A DNA stretch of 5,265 bases, taken from contig DVJK01000014.1 in NCBI GenBank assembly GCA_018716795.1, forward strand, positions 1 to 5,265. The letters run 5' to 3'. Shown piece by piece: positions 1-5,265 of the stretch. Source of the stretch: Candidatus Scatomorpha merdipullorum. GTDB taxonomy: Bacteria > Bacillota > Clostridia > Oscillospirales > Oscillospiraceae. The position numbers and the translations under genes are program-made. The notes under the pieces were generated by a model. The model was given only the letters and a program-made list of their open reading frames with translations, had not been told where the DNA came from and made no database searches. Positions within the stretch are counted from its first letter, which is position 1. Each line of letters begins with the position of its first letter.

Positions 1-928
1 TGCGCGCCTGGCGGTCGCGGAGGGTGCGGACGCTCTTGAGCGTGTCATGCGCGGCGCGGCGCAGCTGCTCGGCGCGCTCGCGCCCGCCGTAGAAGGCGTC
101 AAGCAGCTCCGACCAGCTCGCGTATTCGCGGTTCACGGCGGAGGGGCCGTATTGCGTCACGCGCATGAAGCTGAAGTCCTTGGCCCTGCCGTCCAGCTCC
201 AGCAGCGTCGGGGCCGTTTCCCCTGCCTCGACGCTCTCGGCGAGGGCGTCCATGGCCTCGCCCAGCCGCTCATACCCGCCCGAGCGGGCGTCGAGCTCGC
301 GCGCCGTGAGCGGCGAGAGGGCGGAGAACGTGTCCAGCAGCCAGGCCGAGCACTCCTTATCCCGGGGCGCGGCGGCCAGCAGGCTCCGGCGCTCCTCGCC
401 CGTGAGCGCGAAGAAGCAGGACTTCGCCGGCTTCTGCGGGTATTTGTACAGCATTCCGGGCAGCAGCCGCCTATACGCCGTCTCGCCGAAGTCGACGCGG
501 CGCAGGCAGTCCGTTATCCGCCCCTCCTCGTCGAGCAGCAGCACGTTCGCCGCGCGGCCCATGAGCTCGCAGACGAGCGCGCGCTTTTTCTCAAGGCCCA
601 GCTCGTCGCGCGCCGTGAGCTCGAGGACAAGCAGCCGCTCCCAGGCGGGCTGGCGCACGGCGTCTATGCGCGCGCCCGTGAGGTGCTTGCGCAGCAGCAT
701 GCAGAACATGGGCGGCTTTTCGGGGTTTTCGTACCGCTCCTCCGTGAAATGCGCCCGCGCGCCGCTTCCGGCGGCGGAGATGAGCAGCCGGCGCGAGCCG
801 GAGCGGGTGTAGACCGTGAGGAGCAGCGCGTCCTTCGCGGGCTGCTGCACCTTGTCTATGCGCGCGCCGCTGAGCGCGGCGCCGAGCTCGGAGGCCAGCG
901 CGGTTATGCAGACGGCGTCCAGTGGCAT
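1..928 (-). CDS. rqcH: RqcH / Rqc2-type NFACT protein, N-terminal part (runs off the left edge)
   Basis: RqcH binds 50S subunits that still carry peptidyl-tRNA after a stalled ribosome splits, and recruits tRNA-Ala to add C-terminal alanine tails that mark the nascent chain for degradation. The window holds 309 codons; the Bacillus homologue is about 570 residues, so the rest of the coiled coil and the C-terminal NFACT-R domain lie outside. What is visible is the NFACT-N domain and the start of the following helical region. Recognisable stretches are Gly-Ala-Arg-Ile-Asp-Lys-Val near 21-27, YENPEKPPMFCMLLRKHL at 66-83, the tRNA-interaction pair Glu97-Arg98 (Asp-Arg in B. subtilis), CELMGRAANVLLL at 120-132, and the LLDAFYGG segment typical of the end of the N-domain. 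The ATG start at 928 is fixed by GGAGG at 936-940, seven bases upstream. It is the last gene of the cluster seen here, 48 bases after mrnC with a GC hairpin in the gap. Family assignment is firm; Ala-tailing activity is inferred from the family. Confidence 0.93.
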   Translation of the reverse strand, partial: MPLDAVCITALASELGAALSGARIDKVQQPAKDALLLTVYTRSGSRRLLISAAGSGARAHFTEERYENPEKPPMFCMLLRKHLTGARIDAVRQPAWERLLVLELTARDELGLEKKRALVCELMGRAANVLLLDEEGRITDCLRRVDFGETAYRRLLPGMLYKYPQKPAKSCFFALTGEERRSLLAAAPRDKECSAWLLDTFSALSPLTARELDARSGGYERLGEAMDALAESVEAGETAPTLLELDGRAKDFSFMRVTQYGPSAVNREYASWSELLDAFYGGRERAEQLRRAAHDTLKSVRTLRDRQAR

Positions 929-949
929 GGTATTACCTCCAAAGGCTGA

Positions 950-970
950 GGGCGGGCACTGGGCCCGCCC
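950..970 (-). terminator. GC hairpin between mrnC and rqcH, possible weak terminator or attenuator
   Basis: A perfect 8-bp inverted repeat, GGGCGGGC at 950-957 and GCCCGCCC at 963-970, encloses a 5-base loop. It starts six bases after the mrnC stop codon and ends ten bases before the rqcH GGAGG site. In the direction of transcription the stem is followed by TCAGCCTTT, which is only a poor U-tract. Efficient intrinsic termination is therefore doubtful. Partial termination, protection of the 3' end of the upstream message, or no function are all possible. Confidence 0.4.
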
Positions 971-976
971 CGATAA

Positions 977-1363
977 TCAGTAGTTCAGCGCCTCGGCTAT
1001 GGCCGCGAAGAGCTCGCGCACGCGCTCGCCCTCCCCTGCGAGGTGGAGCCAGCCGAAGACGGCCTCGAGGGCGGTGGCGGCGTGGTATTCGGCCTTGCTG
1101 GCGGCGTGGGGCACGGAGTTCACGTGGCTGTTGCGGCCGCGCTTATAGACGGCGCGCTCCTCCTCCGTGAGCAGAGGGAGTATCACCGCCGCGGCCTTCG
1201 CCTGCGCGGGCGCCCTGACGATGCTCACGGCGGCCCGGTGCAGGTCGGCCACCCTGCCCTTGCCGCCCTCGGCCAGGCGCGTACGCACCAGCAGCTCGTA
1301 CACTGCGTCGCCGACGTGGGCGAGGGAGAGGACGCTCAGCGCGTTGAGCTCGGCGCGCGTCAT
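977..1363 (-). CDS. mrnC: Mini-ribonuclease III (MrnC), 23S rRNA maturation
   Basis: Mini-III is a dimeric RNase III-like enzyme without a double-stranded-RNA-binding domain; in B. subtilis it trims the 5' and 3' ends of 23S rRNA from a precursor stem. The 128-residue product has the expected compact size. It carries the RNase III signature in AHVGDAVYELLVR at 15-27, with Asp19 as the likely metal-binding catalytic residue. Further Mini-III features are VYKRGRNSHVNS at 72-83, and SKAEYHAATALEAVFGWLHL at 89-108 with Glu100 as the second likely catalytic acid. The start at 1363 is chosen because GGAGG at 1371-1375 sits seven bases upstream and the family N-terminus aligns there. An in-frame start at 1456 would add 31 Arg/Gly/Ala-rich residues read from inside ftsK and is not credible. 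The ATG overlaps the ftsK stop as ATGA, so translation is probably coupled to ftsK. The stop codon is TGA. Confidence 0.94.
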   Translation of the reverse strand: MTRAELNALSVLSLAHVGDAVYELLVRTRLAEGGKGRVADLHRAAVSIVRAPAQAKAAAVILPLLTEEERAVYKRGRNSHVNSVPHAASKAEYHAATALEAVFGWLHLAGEGERVRELFAAIAEALNY

Positions 1364-4077
1364 TCCATGTCCTCCGGCGCGTCCGTGCCGAACTCGGCCT
1401 CGAGCCGGCTGCGCTCCGTGGGCGCGGAGCCGTTTATGAGCTGCATCTCCTGCCACTGCTGCTTAGTTATCAGCACCTGCCTGGGCTTGCTGCCCTCGAA
1501 GGGGCCGACGATGCCCAGCTCCTCCATCTGGTCGACGAGGCGCGCCGCGCGGGAATAGCCGAGCTTGAGGCGGCGCTGGAGCATGGAGACGCTGGCCTGC
1601 TTCGTGTCGAATATCACGTCCACGGCCTGCGGCAGGAGCTCGTCATAGTCCGCGAAGGCGTTATTCTCGCCCGCATCGACGTCGAAGCCGTCCTCGTCGG
1701 CGGCCTTCTCGCCCTTCTTGGGCTTGTCCTTCTCCTGCGCGGCCTTTTCAATCTCGTGCAGGACCTCGTCCGAGTATTCGGCCTGGCTGGAGCCCTTGAT
1801 GTGGTCTATGACGTCCTCCCTCTCCTCGTCGGAGACGAAGGCGCCCTGCACGCGCATGGGCTTGCCGGAACCGAGCGGGGAATAGAGCATGTCGCCCATG
1901 CCTATAAGCTTCTCCGCGCCCGCGGCGTCGAGGATTATGCGGCTCTCCATCGCGCTGGAGACCGCGAAGGCGATACGGCTGGGGATGTTGGCCTTCATGA
2001 GGCCGGTTATGACGTCGGCGCTGGGCCTCTGCGTGGCGATTATGAGGTGCATTCCGGCGGCGCGGCCCATCTGGGCGACGCGGCAGATGCTCTCCTCCAC
2101 GTCCTTGCTGGCCACGAGCATGAGGTCGGCGAGCTCGTCCACGACTATGACGACCTGCGGCATGGTCTCGCCGCCCGTCTTCTTCTGATGCGCGTTATAG
2201 CCCGCGAGGTCGCGCACGCCGCACTCAGAGAAGAGGCGGTAGCGCTTCAGCATCTCGACGACGGCCCACTGCAGCGCGCCGGCGGCCTTCTTGGGGTCGG
2301 TGACCACGGGCACGTAGAGGTGCGGGATGCCGTTGTATATGCCGAGCTCGACCATCTTGGGGTCAATCATGATGAGCCGCACCTGCTCCGGCGTGGCCTT
2401 GTAAAGGAGGCTCAGCAGCAGGGAGTTGAGGCAGACGCTCTTGCCCGAGCCGGTCGTGCCGGCTATGAGCATGTGCGGGAGCTTCGCGATGTTGCCGACG
2501 ACGCATTTGCCGGAGATGTCCTTGCCTATGGCGAAGGTGAGGGTGCTCTTGGCATTGCGGAACTCGGGCGACTCTATGACCTCGCGCAGGTAGACAATCG
2601 AGACTATCTTGTTCGGCACCTCTATGCCGACGGTGCTTATCTTGTCCGGTATCGGCGCGATGCGCACGTTCATGACGCCCAGGGAGAGGGCGAGGTCGTT
2701 CGCGAGGTTCGTGAGCTTCGTGAGCTTGACGCCGCTCTCGAGCTCGAGGTCGTAGCGCGTGACCGTGGGGCCGCGCGTCGCGCCGACAATCCTGGCGGCG
2801 ACGCCGAAGCTCTTGAGCGAGGAGGCCAGGCGCTCGCGGTTGAGGCTTATCTCCTCCCGGCCGTCCGGGGCCGCGGCGGAGGAGCGGCGCAGCAGGTCTA
2901 TGGGCGGGAACTCATACTCCGGCGTCTCGGCCGCGCCCTTCTCTATGGCGGCGGCCATCTCGGCGTTGACGTTCTTGTCCGGCTTCGGCTTTTCGGCGCG
3001 TATCTCGCGCACCGTGCGGCCTATCTCGGAGCGCAGCTCCTCCTCGGGCTCGTCCGGCGCGGCGGGCGACGGGATGGGCTCGCTTATGCTTGTGAAAACC
3101 GGCTCCGGCTCCTCAAACCGGGGCGCGGGCTCATACTCCGGCGCGGGCTCCGGCTTGAAGCCGGTCATCTTCGGCTTCGGGGCCGGGCGCTCCACCTCGG
3201 GGTGCGGCGTGTACACGGTGCTGACGGGTATGGGTGTGCTGTCGGCGGGCCTGTCCCGGCGCTCGGCGCGCGCCGGCGCGGGCGGGGTATACTCGCGGAA
3301 GCGCTCGTAATACTCGTCCTCCTCGCCGGGCTCGTCGTCCATGGGCACGTCTATGGAGACGCTGCGCCTCGCAGGACGCCGGGCGGGCTGCTTCGCCTCG
3401 TCCTCGGCCCTGCGGCCGCGGCGGGGCTTCTCCGGCTCGGGCTCCGGCTCCTCATAGGCCTCATACTCCGCCCGGCCGCGGCCGCGCCAACGGGCGGCGA
3501 GCTTCGCGGGCGTCACGCGGCCTATGCACATGCAGAGCACCGCCATGATGACCAGCAGCACGGGCACGGCGCCATAGACGCTGAACATCGCCTCAAGGGC
3601 CATGGAGGCCAGGCCCGCGAGCAGGCCGCCGCTCGCAAGCTTCGTGCCGCTGACATACAGCCGCTCGCAGAGGTCGATGAAGCTCCCGCCGAAGGCGAAG
3701 CCCTCGCCGGCAAAGAGCATGTGCGCCGCCGCGCCAATCATGAGCGGCAGAAGCATCGCGCTCGTCACCCTCAGCGCGACGGGGCGGCCCCTGTGCGTCG
3801 CCAGTATGAAGGCCGAGGCCAGCAGGGCTATCGGGAAGAGGAAGTAGCCCCAGCCGAGCAGGCCCTTTATGAAGCCGCAGAAGACGTCGATGAAGAGCGC
3901 CTGCACGTCGAAATAGCCTATGAGCGAGAAGATGCCCAGGAAGGCGCAGACGACCGCGCCGACCTCGCGCCTCACGGGGCGCGGGGCGGGCCTCTTCGCG
4001 CTCGCCTTGGAGCGGGAGCTTGAAGCGGTTTTTTTCGCGCCGGCGGGCTTTTTCGCCCCTCCGGAGGATGCAGCCAT
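1360..4077 (-). CDS. ftsK: FtsK/SpoIIIE-family DNA translocase
   Basis: A membrane-anchored, ATP-driven hexameric DNA pump that moves chromosomal DNA through the closing septum. The protein has 905 residues. A short Lys/Ala/Ser-rich cytoplasmic tail (1-38) precedes an FtsK-type four-helix membrane region (about 39-56, 72-95, 103-122 and 150-186). A linker of about 200 residues rich in Pro, Glu and Arg follows (about 200-400). The motor comprises the alpha domain (about 405-530) and the RecA-like beta domain with Walker A GTTGSGKS at 540-547, DPKMVELGIYNGIPHL at 572-587, Walker B VVIVVDELADL at 642-652 (Asp647, Glu648) and TQRPS at 682-686. A Lys- and Asp/Glu-rich spacer (about 762-810) leads to a winged-helix gamma domain (about 811-871; SVSMLQRRLKLGYSRAARLVDQ) that reads polarity sequences on the chromosome. 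A 34-residue tail ends the protein. The ATG at 4077 is preceded by AGGCAGG, a slightly split ribosome-binding site, six bases away. uppP ends 16 bases upstream. Whether it serves ordinary division (FtsK), sporulation (SpoIIIE) or both cannot be told from sequence. Confidence 0.97.
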   Translation of the reverse strand: MAASSGGAKKPAGAKKTASSSRSKASAKRPAPRPVRREVGAVVCAFLGIFSLIGYFDVQALFIDVFCGFIKGLLGWGYFLFPIALLASAFILATHRGRPVALRVTSAMLLPLMIGAAAHMLFAGEGFAFGGSFIDLCERLYVSGTKLASGGLLAGLASMALEAMFSVYGAVPVLLVIMAVLCMCIGRVTPAKLAARWRGRGRAEYEAYEEPEPEPEKPRRGRRAEDEAKQPARRPARRSVSIDVPMDDEPGEEDEYYERFREYTPPAPARAERRDRPADSTPIPVSTVYTPHPEVERPAPKPKMTGFKPEPAPEYEPAPRFEEPEPVFTSISEPIPSPAAPDEPEEELRSEIGRTVREIRAEKPKPDKNVNAEMAAAIEKGAAETPEYEFPPIDLLRRSSAAAPDGREEISLNRERLASSLKSFGVAARIVGATRGPTVTRYDLELESGVKLTKLTNLANDLALSLGVMNVRIAPIPDKISTVGIEVPNKIVSIVYLREVIESPEFRNAKSTLTFAIGKDISGKCVVGNIAKLPHMLIAGTTGSGKSVCLNSLLLSLLYKATPEQVRLIMIDPKMVELGIYNGIPHLYVPVVTDPKKAAGALQWAVVEMLKRYRLFSECGVRDLAGYNAHQKKTGGETMPQVVIVVDELADLMLVASKDVEESICRVAQMGRAAGMHLIIATQRPSADVITGLMKANIPSRIAFAVSSAMESRIILDAAGAEKLIGMGDMLYSPLGSGKPMRVQGAFVSDEEREDVIDHIKGSSQAEYSDEVLHEIEKAAQEKDKPKKGEKAADEDGFDVDAGENNAFADYDELLPQAVDVIFDTKQASVSMLQRRLKLGYSRAARLVDQMEELGIVGPFEGSKPRQVLITKQQWQEMQLINGSAPTERSRLEAEFGTDAPEDME
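1371..1375 (-). promoter_or_regulatory. Ribosome-binding site of mrnC, inside the end of ftsK
   Basis: GGAGG seven bases before the ATG at 1363. It lies in the last codons of ftsK (Pro-Glu-Asp-Met-Glu-stop) and decides between the short and long mrnC starts. Together with the ATGA stop/start overlap it indicates translational coupling. Confidence 0.85.
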
Positions 4078-4093
4078 AGCGTACCTGCCTTTC

Positions 4094-4933
4094 TCAGTAA
4101 CCGAGCGAGAGCACCAGCGTCACGACGCCGGCGGCCCAGCAGTAGTAAGTAAAGAAGCCGAATTTGTTCTTGCGGGATATCATTTTCATGAGCAGGATGG
4201 CCCCGATGCCGGATATCACCGCGGCGAGCATGCCGACGAGGTAGACGGGCAGCAGCGAAACGTCGAAATCCGTCTGGATGGCGTCCACTATGCCGAGGAT
4301 GTTCGCGCCCAGCACGGCGGGGATGCTCAGAAGGAAGGAAAAGCGCATGGCGAACTGCCTGTCAAGCCCCGTCGCTATGCCGGCGGTTATCGTGGTGCCG
4401 GAGCGGGAGAGACCGGGAATCGTGGCCACGCACTGGCAGAGGCCGATTATGAGCGCGTCGCTCATGCGCATGTTCTTCTCCGTCTTGTGCCCGGGCGCCA
4501 TCTTGTCGGAGACGAAGAGCAGGCAGCCTGTGAGCAGGAAGGCGACGCCTATGAACCAGCTGCGGTAATAAAGCTCCTCGACCAGGCCGTTTATGGGCAC
4601 GATGAGGACGAGCGGCAGCGTCGCTATGACGAGCATCAGGAAGAGCCGGGCGGCCGGAAGCGGCTGCTTCACGCGCTCGCCCGAGGCGGTCTTCCCGCCG
4701 CGCAGGACGATGAAGACCTCGCGCACAATCTCCTTGATGTCGCTCCAATAGCAGATGAAGATGCTCACCAGCGTGCCCAGATGCAGCAGCACGTCGAAGA
4801 ACAGGTGCCCCTCCTCAAGCGAGTTGAGGTGGAACAGGTTTTGCAGCACGGAAAGGTGTCCCGAGCTGGAAATCGGCAAAAACTCGGCCAGGCCCTGTAC
4901 CAGGCCGAGGAAAATGGCTGACCAGATGTCCAC
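4094..4933 (-). CDS. uppP: Undecaprenyl-diphosphatase (UppP/BacA)
   Basis: An integral membrane phosphatase that removes one phosphate from undecaprenyl diphosphate, recycling the lipid carrier for peptidoglycan and other wall polymers; extra copies give bacitracin resistance in several bacteria. The 279-residue length fits the family (E. coli 273). The first signature is QGLAEFLPISSSGH at 13-26. It contains the (E/Q)xxxE motif as Gln13 and Glu17, plus Ser23 and His26, which line up with E. coli Glu17, Glu21, Ser27 and His30. The second is PGLSRSGTT at 173-181, with Arg177 matching E. coli Arg174. Gln at the first position is an accepted family variant. Hydrophobic helices fill most of the rest (for example about 43-63, 97-114, 125-142, 196-217, 225-250 and 258-277). 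Translation starts at GTG: GGAGG lies seven bases upstream, the motif starts at the usual distance, and the first in-frame ATG near residue 100 would delete the active site. It is the first gene of the cluster, directly behind the candidate promoter. Confidence 0.96.
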   Translation of the reverse strand: MDIWSAIFLGLVQGLAEFLPISSSGHLSVLQNLFHLNSLEEGHLFFDVLLHLGTLVSIFICYWSDIKEIVREVFIVLRGGKTASGERVKQPLPAARLFLMLVIATLPLVLIVPINGLVEELYYRSWFIGVAFLLTGCLLFVSDKMAPGHKTEKNMRMSDALIIGLCQCVATIPGLSRSGTTITAGIATGLDRQFAMRFSFLLSIPAVLGANILGIVDAIQTDFDVSLLPVYLVGMLAAVISGIGAILLMKMISRKNKFGFFTYYCWAAGVVTLVLSLGY

Positions 4934-4940
4934 AGGCAGT

Positions 4941-4945
4941 CCTCC
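4941..4945 (-). promoter_or_regulatory. Ribosome-binding site of uppP, supports the GTG start
   Basis: GGAGG with a 7-base spacer before GTG at 4933. The same spacing occurs in front of mrnC and rqcH, which strengthens the choice of the non-ATG start for uppP. Confidence 0.85.
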
Positions 4946-4984
4946 AAAAGCTTACTCAAAAATATGCGCGGAGCATACCAACTA

Positions 4985-5016
4985 ATTATATTAGCACATT
5001 TTGCCCAAAATAACAA
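4985..5016 (-). promoter_or_regulatory. Candidate sigma-A promoter for the uppP-ftsK-mrnC-rqcH cluster
   Basis: Reading the minus strand, TTGTTA (5016-5011) is followed after exactly 17 bases by TAATAT (4993-4988), which has a TG one base upstream, making an extended -10. A perfect TATAAT overlaps it, shifted three bases downstream (4990-4985), giving a 20-base spacer to the same -35. Transcription would begin near 4975-4981, leaving a leader of about 45 bases before the GTG. The site lies in an AT-rich island (about 4945-5015) within otherwise GC-rich DNA, as expected for a housekeeping promoter. No terminator or riboswitch is visible in the short leader. Confidence 0.65.
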
Positions 5017-5051
5017 GGCGCGATTTGCGTGAGAAGAAGGAGCGCGGCGCG

Positions 5052-5103
5052 GGTGAGCTCAGGATGCCTACCGTAGGGGCGGGCTTCCACGCCCTCCCGG
5101 CGT
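5052..5103 (+). repeat. Direct repeat, copy 1 (short version)
   Basis: Matches copy 2 at 5206-5265. The first 18 bases (5052-5069) differ by one base (G5057 versus A5211). The 33-base core (5071-5103) also differs by one base (T5095 versus G5257). The copies are 154 bases apart. Copy 1 has one base where copy 2 has nine between the two blocks. The core carries GGGCGGGC and GCCCTCCC around a 6-base loop, so its stem has one mismatch. An alternative perfect 7-bp stem, CCACGCC (5087-5093) with GGCGTGG (5099-5105), is available here. Confidence 0.8.
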
Positions 5104-5129
5104 GGGATGATGGATAACGTGATTGCTCC

Positions 5130-5199
5130 GCACCCCCCTTCGGCTCCCCTGAAAGGGGAGCTGTCACGGCGCTTCGCGCCGTGACTGAGGGGTTGGTGC
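5130..5199. repeat. 70-base palindromic element folding as a closed three-way junction (REP/MITE-like)
   Basis: Three stems nest exactly. The outer stem pairs 5130-5139 with 5188-5192 plus 5195-5199, ten pairs with a two-T bulge. Hairpin 1 pairs GCTCCCCT (5143-5150) with AGGGGAGC (5154-5161). Hairpin 2 pairs GTCACGGCGC (5163-5172) with GCGCCGTGAC (5176-5185), ten perfect pairs. The arrangement closely resembles short palindromic intergenic repeats that I recall being abundant in gut Clostridia; that likeness is from memory, not a search. It has no coding capacity and no U-tract, so it is more likely a dispersed repeat than a terminator. Confidence 0.75.
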
Positions 5200-5205
5200 A
5201 ACGTA

Positions 5206-5265
5206 GGTGAACTCAGGATGCCTCTCCACCCACCGTAGGGGCGGGCTTCCACGCCCGCCCGGCGT
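5206..5265 (+). repeat. Direct repeat, copy 2 (long version, reaches the window edge)
   Basis: Second copy of the repeat at 5052-5103. It contains eight extra bases (5224-5232 replaces the single base 5070). Its core palindrome is perfect: GGGCGGGC at 5239-5246 and GCCCGCCC at 5253-5260 around the loop TTCCAC. The match to copy 1 continues to the last base of the window, so the true end is not seen. Confidence 0.8.

Larger units (their letters stand above)
5021..5265. other. Non-coding intergenic stretch built mostly of repeats
   Basis: With the promoter and leader at 4934-5020 this makes about 330 bases without a credible gene. It contains a short unremarkable stretch (5021-5051), two copies of a direct repeat (5052-5103 and 5206-5265) and a strongly structured palindromic element between them (5130-5199). 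The minus strand is open from 5252 to 4986, but the predicted 88 residues simply translate the repeats, have no ribosome-binding site, and run across the uppP promoter, so I do not call it a gene. What lies upstream of 5265 is unknown. Confidence 0.7.

Noticed and set aside
47..949. A 300-codon open frame on the plus strand opposite rqcH
   Set aside because: It is also in codon register with the real gene and low in complexity. The minus-strand reading gives clear NFACT motifs and a proper ribosome-binding site.
1364..1456. A longer mrnC start that would add 31 residues
   Set aside because: The extension lies wholly inside ftsK, has a low-complexity Arg/Gly/Ala composition, and lacks a ribosome-binding site, while the start at 1363 has GGAGG and matches the family N-terminus.
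1756..4023. A 755-codon open frame on the plus strand opposite ftsK
   Set aside because: It is in exact codon register with ftsK, so it stays open only because ftsK lacks TTA, CTA and TCA codons between residues 20 and 774. The translation is a His/Arg/Gly/Ala-rich composition without domains, and ftsK is certain on the other strand.
3920..4921. A 333-codon plus-strand open frame across the ftsK/uppP junction
   Set aside because: It is antisense to two well-supported genes, with no recognisable domain; its openness follows from the same codon bias.
5143..5185. Hairpins 1 and 2 as a tandem intrinsic terminator for an upstream gene
   Set aside because: Neither stem is followed by a run of T on either strand, and the two hairpins are enclosed by an outer stem, which fits a dispersed repeat better.
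4986..5252. An 88-codon minus-strand open frame upstream of uppP
   Set aside because: It is a translation of the intergenic repeats, runs through the uppP promoter, and has no ribosome-binding site. Such repeat-derived frames are a common source of false hypothetical proteins.
5052..5265. A possible CRISPR array from repeated units
   Set aside because: There are only two copies, 154 bases apart and of unequal length, with another structured repeat between them. There is no regular spacing and no cas gene.

Overview
The window is GC-rich (roughly two thirds G+C by eye). All four recognisable genes lie on the minus strand, so transcription runs from the right end to the left. In that order they are uppP (undecaprenyl-diphosphatase), ftsK/spoIIIE (DNA translocase), mrnC (Mini-ribonuclease III) and the N-terminal part of rqcH (NFACT-family ribosome quality-control factor), which runs off the left edge. 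Mini-III, an RqcH with Bacillus-like N-terminal motifs, GGAGG ribosome-binding sites and a SpoIIIE-type C-terminus all point to a Firmicute. The high GC content and the palindromic intergenic repeats resemble those I associate with gut Clostridia (Oscillospirales/Christensenellales-like). That placement is an inference and cannot be fixed at genus level from this sequence.

Layout. Positions 5021-5265 hold no credible gene. They contain two diverged copies of a direct repeat built around a GGGCGGGC/GCCCGCCC-type palindrome, with a 70-base element between them that folds into a closed three-stem structure. Positions 4934-5020 form an AT-rich island with a good candidate sigma-A promoter and a GGAGG site in front of a GTG start. 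uppP follows at 4094-4933, then a 16-base gap, then ftsK at 1360-4077. The ftsK stop and mrnC start overlap as ATGA. mrnC ends at 977, and a 48-base gap holding a perfect 8-bp GC hairpin separates it from rqcH, which starts at 928.

The tight spacing suggests one operon led by the promoter upstream of uppP. The first two genes serve the envelope and cell division: lipid carrier recycling for peptidoglycan synthesis, and chromosome clearance at the septum. The last two act on the large ribosomal subunit: 23S rRNA maturation, and rescue of stalled 50S-peptidyl-tRNA complexes. The hairpin before rqcH could lower its transcription relative to the upstream genes.

I found no mobile element with a transposase, no CRISPR array, no RNA gene, and no convincing previously undescribed system. 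The most noteworthy items are the structured repeats upstream of uppP, short palindromes placed within its promoter, a Glu in place of the Asp of the RqcH Asp-Arg motif, and an unusual preference for the ATA isoleucine codon in a GC-rich genome.
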